Shown here: positions 17,310 through 24,815 of the stretch, piece after piece
Numbering within the stretch: position 1 is the first letter of the stretch
How the letters are laid out: each line of letters opens with the position of its first letter
DNA from: JBCBKL01 sp963922565
GTDB taxonomy: Bacteria > Pseudomonadota > Alphaproteobacteria > Rhodobacterales > Rhodobacteraceae
DNA length: 64,000 nt
Assembly: GCA_963922565.1 (NCBI GenBank)
Contig: CAWUIQ010000017.1
Location: forward strand, 6,981 to 70,980
Direction: 5' to 3'
Program-made: the position numbers and the translations under genes
The notes under the pieces: model-generated
Told to the model about the DNA's origin: nothing
Seen by the model: only the letters and a program-made list of their open reading frames with translations
The model's database searches: none

Positions 17310-18106
17310 CACCGCCCGAAATCACCGACAGCCACTGCCACCTCGATTTCCCGGATTTCGAAGATCTGGACGGCGTGGTCGCACGCGCGGCAGAGGCGGG
17401 CGTGACCCGGATGGTCACGATCTGCACCAAGCTGCGCGAAGAACCCAAGGTGCGCGCCATCGCAGAGGCGCATGACCCGATTTTCTACGCCGCCGGCACC
17501 CATCCGATGAGCGCTGCGGCAGAACCAATGGCCACCGTCGATGACCTGATCGCACTGGCGAGACACCCGAAGTTCGTTGGCATCGGGGAAACGGGGCTCG
17601 ACTATCACTACACCGCCGAAAGCGCCGAACAGCAGCAGCAATCGCTGAGGGTTCACATCGCGGCGGCCCGTGCGACGGGCCTGCCACTTATCATCCATGC
17701 CCGGGATGCCGACGAAGACATGGCGCGCATCCTTGGCAATGAGATGAAGAACGGCGCCTATACATGCGTCATGCATTGCTTTTCCTCGGGTGATGCACTC
17801 GCTCGGACGGCACTTGATCTGGGGTTTTACCTGTCGATGTCGGGCATTGCCGCGTTTCCAAAAAGCCAGGCGTTGCGGGATATCTTCGCCGCCGCACCGC
17901 TTGACCGGATCCTCGTCGAAACCGATGCCCCCTACCTCGCGCCGCCACCGCATCGCGGCAAGCGAAACGAACCGGCCTATACCGCGCATACGGCGCGCAA
18001 GGGGGCCGAGATTTTCGGCGTGGATTATGCCGAATTCGCCGCTGCTACCCAGGCGAATTTCGACCGGCTCTTTTCCAAGGCAGCCGCGTGGTCCGAGGCC
18101 GCATGA
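17306..18106 (+). CDS. TatD-family metal-dependent deoxyribonuclease
   Basis: 266 aa amidohydrolase-fold enzyme. Metal ligands are visible: DSHCHLDF near the N-terminus (HxH), the Glu in VGIGETGLDYHY, His in PLIIHARDAD, His in CVMHCFSSG, and Asp in LVETDAPYLAP. TatD proteins act as 3'-5' exonucleases or deoxyribonucleases in repair. It overlaps holB by 4 bases upstream and the PhnP-like hydrolase by 4 bases downstream, a three-gene block common in Alphaproteobacteria. Confidence 0.93.
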   Translation: MTPPEITDSHCHLDFPDFEDLDGVVARAAEAGVTRMVTICTKLREEPKVRAIAEAHDPIFYAAGTHPMSAAAEPMATVDDLIALARHPKFVGIGETGLDYHYTAESAEQQQQSLRVHIAAARATGLPLIIHARDADEDMARILGNEMKNGAYTCVMHCFSSGDALARTALDLGFYLSMSGIAAFPKSQALRDIFAAAPLDRILVETDAPYLAPPPHRGKRNEPAYTAHTARKGAEIFGVDYAEFAAATQANFDRLFSKAAAWSEAA

Positions 18107-18906
18107 CCGACACCCTGACCTTCACGATCCTCGGCTGCGGGTCCTCCGGCGGCGTGCCGCGGCTGGGTGGCAATTGGGGTGCATGCGATCCGAAGAACCC
18201 CAAGAACCACAGGCGGCGGTGTTCCCTGCTGGTCGAGCGTAGCGGCGCGGATGGCGCGACAACCGTCCTCATCGATACCTCCCCCGATCTGCGCAGCCAG
18301 CTTCTGGATGCAGGGGTCGGACGGCTTGATGCCGTGCTCTACACGCACGCCCATGCCGATCACGTGCATGGCATCGACGATTTGCGCATGATCGTCTTCA
18401 ACATGCGGGCCCGGCTGCCGGTTTACGCGGATGGCGACACGACAAACGCCCTTTTGAACCGCTTTGGATACGCCTTCACCCAGCCGCCCAGCTCACCCTA
18501 TCCGCCGATCCTCGACATCAACGGGATCGAAGGAGATGTGACCATCGACGGCGCGGGCGGGCCAATCACGTTCACGCCGTTCGAGGTCAATCACGGCAGC
18601 ATCGATGCGCTCGGGTTTCGCATAGCAGGGCTTGCCTATCTGCCTGACGTCGCGCAGATACCCGATCCGGTATGGAGTCAGCTTGAAGATCTCGACGTGT
18701 GGATCCTTGACGCCCTGCGCCGCGACCCCCACCCGACCCACGCGCATCTGGCCCAATCGCTCGAATGGCTCGAAAGGGCGCAACCAAAGCGCGGCGTCCT
18801 GACGAACATGCATATCGATCTCGATTATGAAACCCTTCTGGCCGAAACGCCCGCCAATATCGAACCCGCCTTTGACGGTATGAAAATCACTTTGCCCGCG
18901 CCCTGA
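18103..18906 (+). CDS. MBL-fold metallo-hydrolase (PhnP/YcbX-lactamase type)
   Basis: 267 aa, ATG at 18103 overlapping the TatD stop. The N-terminal FTILGCGSSGGVPRLGGNWG and the HxHxDH motif THAHADHVHGIDDLR define the metallo-beta-lactamase fold. CDPKNPKNHRRRCSLLVERS is the insertion seen in PhnP-like phosphodiesterases, with Cys residues that may bind an extra metal. The likely activity is phosphodiester hydrolysis of cyclic or oligonucleotide substrates. It is the last gene of the holB block. Confidence 0.87.
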   Translation: MTDTLTFTILGCGSSGGVPRLGGNWGACDPKNPKNHRRRCSLLVERSGADGATTVLIDTSPDLRSQLLDAGVGRLDAVLYTHAHADHVHGIDDLRMIVFNMRARLPVYADGDTTNALLNRFGYAFTQPPSSPYPPILDINGIEGDVTIDGAGGPITFTPFEVNHGSIDALGFRIAGLAYLPDVAQIPDPVWSQLEDLDVWILDALRRDPHPTHAHLAQSLEWLERAQPKRGVLTNMHIDLDYETLLAETPANIEPAFDGMKITLPAP

Positions 18907-18980
18907 CGCGCGTCTTCATTGTTCCCGAAATACGCCCGCCGGAGGCACCCTCATCCTCCGACTGCGCCTGACGAAAGCCC

Positions 18981-19910
18981 ATGCAAACCCTTCTCGACGT
19001 CATCCTGCCCGTCTTCCTCGTGATCGGCTTCGGCTACGTCGCGGTCTGGCGGGGCCTTTTCCCGGTCGAGGGCATCGACGGCGTGATGAAGTTTACCCAG
19101 AACTTCGCCATTCCCTGCCTGCTCTTTGCCGCTATCGCGCGTCTTGATCTGACAACCGGGTTCGATCCCGCGCTCCTTTTTTCCTTCTACGCAGGCGCTG
19201 CAAGCTGCTTCGTTCTGGGGATTATCGGTGCGCGATACATCTTTGACCGGGACTGGGAAGACTGCGTTGCCATCGGGTTCTGTTGCCTCTTCTCCAACTC
19301 GGTCCTGCTGGGCCTGCCCATCACCGAGCGCGCCTACGGATCCGACGCGCTGGTCGCAAACTACGCGATCGTCGCGATCCATTCGCCGTTCTGCTACGGC
19401 CTTGGCATCACGGTCATGGAGATCGTCAAAAGCCGGGGACAGCCTGCCCGCAATATGGCCGCCAGCGTGCTCAAGGCCATGTTTCAAAACGCGCTCGTAA
19501 TCGCGATCGGCCTGGGCTTTGTGTTCAACATCGGGAATATCCCGATACCCGGCGTCGTTTCTGACGCGCTTGACCTTTTGATCCGCGCCGCGTTGCCTGC
19601 CGCCCTCTTTGCGCTTGGCGGAGTTCTTTTCCAGTACAGACCCGAAGGCAGCCTGCCCACCATCGCAATGGTGTGCGCCATCGCGTTGCTGGTACACCCG
19701 GCCATCACGTGGGGTATGGGTACTGCGCTGGACCTGCCGCAGGATTTCTTCCGCTCTGCCGTGCTGACCGCGTCCATGGCGCCGGGGTTCAACGCCTATA
19801 TCTTTGCCAACATGTATGGACGGGCGAAGCGCGTCGCGGCCTCTTCGGTCTTGCTCGCGACCGCCGCCTCGATCCTGACAGTCTGGCTTTGGCTCAGCGT
19901 TCTCGGCTAG
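18981..19910 (+). CDS. AEC-family transporter (auxin efflux carrier type)
   Basis: 309 aa integral inner-membrane protein with about ten hydrophobic segments in two halves. The start MQTLLDVILPVFLVIGFGYV, FTQNFAIPCLLFAAIARLDL and the second-half GTALDLPQDFFRSAVLTAS are AEC-family patterns. These carriers move dicarboxylates or related organic acids. Its end overlaps the convergent YihY gene by 17 bases, so both stop codons lie within the opposite coding sequence. The substrate is unknown. Confidence 0.87.
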   Translation: MQTLLDVILPVFLVIGFGYVAVWRGLFPVEGIDGVMKFTQNFAIPCLLFAAIARLDLTTGFDPALLFSFYAGAASCFVLGIIGARYIFDRDWEDCVAIGFCCLFSNSVLLGLPITERAYGSDALVANYAIVAIHSPFCYGLGITVMEIVKSRGQPARNMAASVLKAMFQNALVIAIGLGFVFNIGNIPIPGVVSDALDLLIRAALPAALFALGGVLFQYRPEGSLPTIAMVCAIALLVHPAITWGMGTALDLPQDFFRSAVLTASMAPGFNAYIFANMYGRAKRVAASSVLLATAASILTVWLWLSVLG

Positions 19911-20739
19911 CGCTCAGGGCTGCATTGAGCGCCCCGCCCAACAGAACCAGCCACGCGCTGATATAAAGCCACATCAGCATCGCGATGACCGCGCCGATCG
20001 AGCCATAGACCTCGTTGTAGTTACCGAAATTCGCCAGATAGACGGAGAAGCCAGCCGAGGCGATTGCCCAGCCGATCGCCGCAACCACGCCACCCACCGT
20101 CAGAAACCCATGCTCGCGCGCAGCAACGTTCGGGCCAATACGATAGACCAGTGCAAAGGCCGCCAGCAGCACGACCAAAGCAATGGTCCAACGCAGCAGA
20201 GCCAGGCCAAGGGCTGTCCATGGTCCGAGGTCAACAAAGCTGAGAACGACGGGCGCGATGACTACGCTGCCAAGCGCAATCACACCCACGACTATAAGGC
20301 AGAGCGTCAGAAAGAGCGCCTGTATGACATGCCAGAAACCACCCCGGCTCGGTACGTCGTAAATCGCGTTGAGACCGCGGATCAGCGCCGCCACCCCCGC
20401 CCGTGCGGTCCAGATTGCAAGGCCGAAGGACAGGATCGACGCCCAGCCCAGCGTCAGCCCATCCGCGCCGACCAACTGGATCAGCTGCGCCTCGATCAGA
20501 GCGTAGACATCCGCCGGCAAAAGCGCCTTGTAGCGCGCCACCTCTTCCAAGGCCCGCGCGGGATCGCCGATCAAACCCCAAAGTCCGATGATCGCAGCGA
20601 TGCCGGGAAAGATCGACAAGATGGAGTAAAAGGCGACGCCGGCGGCGATCAGGCCCAAATCCTTGTTGGCCATCAACCGCCTTACGTGACCGAAGGCACG
20701 CAACAAGACCGGTCCGCGTCGCACCAATCCGTCCTGCAT
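19894..20739 (-). CDS. YihY/BrkB-family inner membrane protein
   Basis: 281 aa from ATG 20739, with AGGGAAGG just upstream. The open frame to 20997 overlaps the region next to the LysR gene and is probably not translated. There are about six membrane segments, with the family signature GVAFYSILSIFPGIAAIIGL in the first and YGSIGAVIAMLMWLYISAWL in the last. The family was once thought to include RNase BN, but this is not supported; function is unknown. It is convergent with and overlaps the AEC carrier. Confidence 0.88.
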   Translation of the reverse strand: MQDGLVRRGPVLLRAFGHVRRLMANKDLGLIAAGVAFYSILSIFPGIAAIIGLWGLIGDPARALEEVARYKALLPADVYALIEAQLIQLVGADGLTLGWASILSFGLAIWTARAGVAALIRGLNAIYDVPSRGGFWHVIQALFLTLCLIVVGVIALGSVVIAPVVLSFVDLGPWTALGLALLRWTIALVVLLAAFALVYRIGPNVAAREHGFLTVGGVVAAIGWAIASAGFSVYLANFGNYNEVYGSIGAVIAMLMWLYISAWLVLLGGALNAALSASRER

Positions 20740-20924
20740 GAGCCTTCCCTTCGCCAAATTCGGGATCCGGGTCAAAGCATCGCGCAATTCCGCCCGGACG
20801 GGAAGCGCCAGCAGAGCAGACGACGAAAACCCGTTCTGCACGATGTGGCCGGCGGCTTGGCCCAAAACGACCCTTGTGCGTGCCGATGGACCAAATTCCT
20901 TAGCACCCGCTCGGTCCCCTAGTC

Positions 20925-21791
20925 CTAGGTCGATTGCGCAACGAGCCAATTTCGAAAGGCGTCCGCATCGGCATTCAACCTTGTCCCCTTTGGCCAAAGG
21001 AGAGAATAGCTCTCGACCCCCTCCACCGCGAAGTCATCCAGGCAAGGAACAAGTCCGTTTCGTATCACCAGATCGTCGCTCGCCGGTGGGCGCGCCAGGG
21101 CCAAACCGCAGCCTGCTCCGGCGAGGCTTAGTGCGGCGAGCGTGGTGTCGACACTGACGACACGCGCGGTCCGCGGCAGCACGTCCAGCCCAAAGACTTG
21201 CGCCCAGTTCTTGCGGTGATCCAGAACCTCGATGAGCGTATGCTCATGCATGTCTTCGAGGCACCCGATTTCTTTGGCCAATGAGGGATGTGCGACGGGA
21301 ACCAAACGCTCACCAAAGAGCGGCACACTTTCGGTTCCGGGCGGAGGCTGGCCAAACGCGATCCAAAGTGCTGCGTCCCGGGGCGGCGTCTCTGGTCGTC
21401 CGATCAGCCCATGAAACTGCAACGCAATATCCGGGTTCGCCGCAATGAAAGCCGGAAGCCGGGGCCCGAGCCATCCCAGATAGAGCGTCATTGACACACC
21501 GATCACCAGAGGCGGACCTTTGGGAGCAGAAAGCGCGTCAACAGCCGTCTCCATCCGACCGAGCGCGTCGCTGACGATTACCAGCAGGCTCCGCCCCGCC
21601 TCGGTCAGGGTGACACCCGCTGCCGCGCGCTGAAAAAGAGGGCGTCCCAAATGATCTTCGAGCGCCCGCACCTGCTGGCTGACTGCCGGTGCCGACATGG
21701 CTAGGCGCTCGGCCGCCCGCGCGAAGCTGCCGGTGCGCGCAGCGGCCTCGAAAACGCGCAGCCAGTTAAGGGATGGGATACGTTTCGCCAT
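20925..21791 (-). CDS. LysR-family transcriptional regulator (GcvA-like)
   Basis: 288 aa. The winged helix-turn-helix spans about residues 1-60: LNWLRVFEAAARTGSFARAA, then LAMSAPAVSQQVRALEDHLG. The periplasmic-binding-like effector domain follows. The SLNWLRVFEAAAR opening is typical of GcvA-type regulators. It is divergent from the dioxygenase-HD pair, with a 21-bp perfect palindrome directly beside its start. It therefore probably controls both itself and that pair; the effector would be the substrate of those enzymes. Confidence 0.92.
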   Translation of the reverse strand: MAKRIPSLNWLRVFEAAARTGSFARAAERLAMSAPAVSQQVRALEDHLGRPLFQRAAAGVTLTEAGRSLLVIVSDALGRMETAVDALSAPKGPPLVIGVSMTLYLGWLGPRLPAFIAANPDIALQFHGLIGRPETPPRDAALWIAFGQPPPGTESVPLFGERLVPVAHPSLAKEIGCLEDMHEHTLIEVLDHRKNWAQVFGLDVLPRTARVVSVDTTLAALSLAGAGCGLALARPPASDDLVIRNGLVPCLDDFAVEGVESYSLLWPKGTRLNADADAFRNWLVAQST

Positions 21792-21797
21792 TTTCCG

Positions 21798-21818
21798 AGA
21801 ATAAGCTCAGCTTATTCT
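21798..21818. promoter_or_regulatory. Perfect 21-bp palindrome, probable LysR operator
   Basis: The arms AGAATAAGCT and AGCTTATTCT are separated by a single C. The site is 7 bases from the LysR start and 72 bases from the dioxygenase start, in the 98-base divergent intergenic region. LysR regulators bind dyad sites of T-N11-A form, and this dyad contains such spacing. It is the best candidate for the site shared by both promoters. Confidence 0.68.
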
Positions 21819-21889
21819 GGCAAGCAACAACGCCGTCTTCTCCGGGATCGATAAGTCTGTAGCGTGGAGAGAAACCAAAGGAGCACCCC

Positions 21890-22756
21890 ATGCTTGATGC
21901 CTCTCACGAATTCGCCGATCAGTATCGCAAGGACGGTTATGTTTCCGGCCTTCGCGCTTTCGCGCCTGAGACTGTCGAGCGTCTGCGCGCCGAAATCGAA
22001 GCCTTGGAGGCTGATCATGGCGCGGGTGCAGGAGGACATAGTCTGGACCAGTTCTTTCGGGTGAACGGCCATGTTGTGCTTCCCCTGCTTGCTGATCTCG
22101 CGCGGACGCCCGCGATACTCGACCATGTCGAGGTGCTTCTCGGGCCCAACATTCTCGCTTGGTCCGTCGAGCTTTTCATCAAGGAGCCAATGAGCATGCA
22201 GACCGTTTCCTGGCATCAGGACATCACCTATTGGGGCATGGGCGAAACTGATCACGAGGTGACGGCTTGGGTCGCTCTGTCGGACGTGAGCATCGAGGCC
22301 GGTTGCATGCGCTTCATTCCCGGCAGCCACAAAGGCGGGGTTGTCGCGCATAACGACACGTTTGATCCCAACAATCTTTTGTCCCGCGGCCAATCCATTC
22401 CGGGCATCAGCGAAGCGGATGCAAGACACGGCCCCCTCAAACCGGGCGAGATGTCACTGCATCATGGCCGATGCTTCCACGCCTCGGGACCAAATCAAAG
22501 CGATGATCGCCGCATCGGCCTCGCGATCCGCTATGTCACACCAGAGGTGCGCGATGATGCGCCCGGTCGCGACTGGGCCATGCCCGTCCGGGGTGTGACC
22601 CCTGCCGGAGGTTGGGACTGCATCGCGGGCGCCCGGGCCCTGTTTCACCCTGCTGATCTTGAGCTTTACGATCAAATTCTCGAGGGTCAGGCAGCAACCC
22701 TAGCGGCCGGGGCACAGCAAGACGTCGCGCTTTACGGGAAAGGAGCGGAGACATGA
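21890..22756 (+). CDS. Phytanoyl-CoA dioxygenase-family Fe(II)/2-oxoglutarate oxygenase (PhnY-like?)
   Basis: 288 aa with AAAGGAG before the ATG. Iron ligands are visible as the HxD pair in SWHQDITYW (His109, Asp111) and the distal His in CFHASGPNQSDDRRIGLAIR (about His197), with Arg208 for 2-oxoglutarate. This is the PhyH pattern. The gene overlaps a downstream HD-domain oxygenase-like gene by 4 bases. That pairing matches PhnY and PhnZ, where PhnY hydroxylates 2-aminoethylphosphonate. No phosphonate transporter is adjacent, so the true substrate, perhaps a different phosphonate or betaine analogue, is not established. Confidence 0.85.
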   Translation: MLDASHEFADQYRKDGYVSGLRAFAPETVERLRAEIEALEADHGAGAGGHSLDQFFRVNGHVVLPLLADLARTPAILDHVEVLLGPNILAWSVELFIKEPMSMQTVSWHQDITYWGMGETDHEVTAWVALSDVSIEAGCMRFIPGSHKGGVVAHNDTFDPNNLLSRGQSIPGISEADARHGPLKPGEMSLHHGRCFHASGPNQSDDRRIGLAIRYVTPEVRDDAPGRDWAMPVRGVTPAGGWDCIAGARALFHPADLELYDQILEGQAATLAAGAQQDVALYGKGAET

Positions 22757-23379
22757 GTGAAACCGTCAGCTTCACGGCCATGAAGGATGGCACGAAAGAG
22801 GACTATGAGCTGCTTGAAGAGCTCGAGAAGCCGTTTCTTGCGATGACTGCCGATCGTGTCTTGGACGAACTGCGCCGTGCGGGCGACGCAACGCTCGAAG
22901 GCTACAAGATCACGCGGCTGGAGCATGGTCTTCAATCGGCAACACGGGCCCTGCGCGTTGGCGCGGATCTGGATTGGGTCGTTGGCGCCTTGTTGCACGA
23001 TGTGGGCGACGGGCTTGCCCCGCAGAACCACGATCGCATGTCTGCCGAAATCATCCGCCCGTTCGTCCGCTGGGAGGTATCGTGGACCGTCGAACATCAC
23101 GGCATCTTCCAGACGCTGTACTATGGCCATCACTATGGCTGGGATCGCAACGCCCGGGACCGTTTCCGCGACCACCCTCTTTTCGACACTTGTGCGGCGT
23201 TCTGCGAGCACTGGGATCAATCGAGCTTTGACCCCGACTATCCAATGGAGCAGATCGAGGTGTTCGAACCGATGGTCGCGGAAGTCTTTGCCCGCAAAGC
23301 CTATGCGCCAGAGGTTCTGCGCGAGGGCGAAGTCACGGGACTGCCGGATCAGTTCGTGAGGGCAAGCAACGCGGAGTGA
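22753..23379 (+). CDS. HD-domain protein resembling PhnZ-type di-iron oxygenases
   Basis: 208 aa. A likely metal set can be read: His58 in RLEHGLQSA, His82-Asp83 in ALLHDVGDG, His93, His115 in TVEHHG, and Asp155 in EHWDQ. The LEH..Q.A block, LLHD(V/I)G and the late W-D are shared with PhnZ, which cleaves the C-P bond of hydroxylated 2-aminoethylphosphonate with O2. From memory, PhnZ has Tyr24 and Glu27 ten and seven residues before the LEH His; here these positions are Leu48 and Tyr51, so the active-site lid may differ. A plain HD phosphohydrolase remains possible, but the overlap with an oxygenase gene favours the oxidative role. Confidence 0.8.
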   Translation: MSETVSFTAMKDGTKEDYELLEELEKPFLAMTADRVLDELRRAGDATLEGYKITRLEHGLQSATRALRVGADLDWVVGALLHDVGDGLAPQNHDRMSAEIIRPFVRWEVSWTVEHHGIFQTLYYGHHYGWDRNARDRFRDHPLFDTCAAFCEHWDQSSFDPDYPMEQIEVFEPMVAEVFARKAYAPEVLREGEVTGLPDQFVRASNAE

Positions 23380-23697
23380 GCACGTAACGCTTGGCGGGCA
23401 ATGGTGGTGTCTGCATGTCGGTATTCAAAGTGCCGACTGGCAATAGCAGGTCCACCATGACCCAATGAAAAAGGGCCTTCCGCGAACGCTGTCGCAACTC
23501 TCACGGCTTTATTCCGGCTGTTTTGGAAGCCTGTTCAGATCGGCTGGTCGCAAGGTTTCGCCCAAACCTGTGGAAAATTCTACCCCCGATTGAAATCCGT
23601 AGCTTTGTTTGACAATGTCAACCTTAGCAGCTGCTTTCGCCCCACAACCACGCAGCTGTCGACAACTTTTGCCTAACACTGAACAAGGAGAGACGTG
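23380..23697. other. Intergenic region upstream of the peptide operon
   Basis: No credible coding sequence. Near the HD gene it holds an imperfect hairpin at 23401-23458 whose paired blocks are ATGGTGG with CCACCAT, CTGC with GCAG, and GTCGG with CCGAC, without a T-run. A 13-bp palindrome lies at 23609-23621, and GCAGCTG occurs twice, around 23627 and 23651. An AAGGAG ribosome site at 23685-23690 serves the precursor gene. The base composition is lower in GC than the surrounding genes, as expected for a promoter region. Confidence 0.5.
23609..23621. promoter_or_regulatory. TTGACA-A-TGTCAA palindrome, candidate operator or -35 region
   Basis: TTGACAATGTCAA is a perfect 6-1-6 dyad 76 bases before the precursor start. 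The left half also matches a sigma70 -35 hexamer, but no convincing -10 lies 17 bases on (TGCTTT only). It may be a repressor site overlapping the promoter of the peptide operon. No regulator gene is in the operon. Confidence 0.4.
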
Positions 23698-23907
23698 ATG
23701 ACGCTACAGACACACAACTTCCCCGCAGAGAGGGTCAAAAGCAAGTCGGTGATCGGGAGCTACCGGGCCAATGTGATGAGCGATGTCAGCGCGCGGCTGA
23801 ATGCCGGCGAAGACGCCAATTCCATTGGTGCAAGTACGAACTGCGATACCGGTTCTTCCAGCAGTTGCGGCTGCGGAAACTGCGACAGCGGTTCCTGTAG
23901 CTGCTGA
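23698..23907 (+). CDS. Precursor peptide of an azole-modified (TOMM/LAP) natural product
   Basis: 69 aa from ATG 23698, 7 bases after AAGGAG; a GTG at 23695 is an alternative. Residues 1-45 are a polar leader (MTLQTHNFPAERVKSKSVIG onward, with ANVMSDVSARLNAGEDA). Residues 46-69 form a core rich in Cys, Ser and Gly: Cys at 49, 57, 59, 62, 67 and 69, and a run of four Ser at 53-56. The motif NCD(T/S)G occurs twice, at 48-52 and 61-65. The composition matches microcin B17- or SagA-like cores whose Cys and Ser are cyclised to thiazoles and oxazoles. The genes for the C, D and B enzymes follow. The leader cleavage site is not evident. Confidence 0.88.
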   Translation: MTLQTHNFPAERVKSKSVIGSYRANVMSDVSARLNAGEDANSIGASTNCDTGSSSSCGCGNCDSGSCSC

Positions 23908-23930
23908 CCTCCCCCCTTTGGTCCTCCCCA

Positions 23931-23961
23931 GGCCCGGCCCCTCCGTTGTGAGGGCCGGGCC
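23931..23961 (+). terminator. Strong GC hairpin between precursor and enzyme genes (attenuator)
   Basis: GGCCCGGCCCCTC pairs with GAGGGCCGGGCC across a 6-base loop, with one bulged C. It starts 23 bases after the precursor stop and ends 26 bases before the next gene. Only a short T-poor tail follows, so it is more likely a partial terminator or RNA-stabilising stem giving more precursor than enzyme. This arrangement is common between RiPP precursor genes and their enzymes. Confidence 0.6.
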
Positions 23962-23987
23962 GTTAATGCCGTCTTTACGAGGCAACA

Positions 23988-24815
23988 ATGTCCTACGTGA
24001 TGCTCGACGATCAGGTCGAAGTGCAGAGATCGGAGACCGGTCGAGGTTTTCTGTTTCGCCGCGGACCGAAGGCGATCCATCTTGATCATTGCGATGCGGA
24101 GGTCTTGTCGCTTGTTGAACAACTGGTGAGCGGTCAACCGGTGACCACCAGCGCTCAAGAAATGCCCCTCGATCCCGCGGCCACCGACGTGTTGGAACGC
24201 CTGATGTCCGAAGGGTTGGTCGCCACCGCATCCGAGACAGAGAGACCAAGCGCCAAGGAACCGGAAGCCAGCGAGGCAACAGCAATCAACCTGCGGACAA
24301 ACACGACCGTTTCAGGATTGTCAGACGGCTTGGCTTTGAACGGCTTTCGGTGCGTGAAACCCGGCAATGAGGACATCAAGCTGGTCGTCTCACTACCCTA
24401 TGACCGTGATTTCATCCGGGCCGAGAACCGCGCATCCATGAAGTCCGCCACGCCGACCTTCTATGCATCGATCACACGCGGTGTGGTCGAATTCGGCCCC
24501 TACGTGATCCCGTGGCAGAGCGCATGTTTCGAATGCGTTGAGCATCGGTTGGAAGCCGCTCAGGAAAACACCGACTTCGACCGGGCGAAATGGACCGAGG
24601 TCCGGTCATCGAAACGGACCGCAAATCTGGAAGCCGTGCTTCGCGAGTTGAGCATATCGATGCTGGTTACGCTGTCAGGTTCTGCTGGCGAGACACATCT
24701 GATCAACGGTCAGACAATCTACCATCCCCGAACCGCGTCCTTCACCAAACACCCCGTTCTCAAGGTGCCGGGATGCCCGGCCTGCGGCCGAAAAGCAGAC
24801 GGTGCCCGGATATGA
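23988..24815 (+). CDS. TOMM cyclodehydratase C protein (leader-binding, E1-like, zinc tetrad)
   Basis: 275 aa; ATG follows GAGGCAAC. Residues 1-80 look like a RiPP recognition element: short beta strands (MLDDQVEVQRS, FLFRRGPKAIHLD) then helices ending LERLMSEGLVA, expected to bind the precursor leader. The middle holds an E1-like segment. Two Cys pairs, CFEC near residue 182 and CPAC near residue 266, form the structural zinc tetrad of McbB- and TruD-type C domains. It is short compared with usual 300-400 aa proteins, so the E1-like core is reduced. It presents the precursor to the YcaO enzyme, whose start overlaps its stop. Confidence 0.85.
   Translation: MSYVMLDDQVEVQRSETGRGFLFRRGPKAIHLDHCDAEVLSLVEQLVSGQPVTTSAQEMPLDPAATDVLERLMSEGLVATASETERPSAKEPEASEATAINLRTNTTVSGLSDGLALNGFRCVKPGNEDIKLVVSLPYDRDFIRAENRASMKSATPTFYASITRGVVEFGPYVIPWQSACFECVEHRLEAAQENTDFDRAKWTEVRSSKRTANLEAVLRELSISMLVTLSGSAGETHLINGQTIYHPRTASFTKHPVLKVPGCPACGRKADGARI

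Noticed and set aside
23401..23458. Imperfect hairpin after the HD gene considered as an IS remnant
   Set aside because: Paired blocks exist (ATGGTGG/CCACCAT, CTGC/GCAG, GTCGG/CCGAC), but there is no transposase fragment or target duplication. It is better seen as a terminator-like structure.
24590..24811. Upstream extension of the YcaO frame
   Set aside because: It runs inside the C-protein gene in another frame. The ATGA overlap at 24812 is the natural start.
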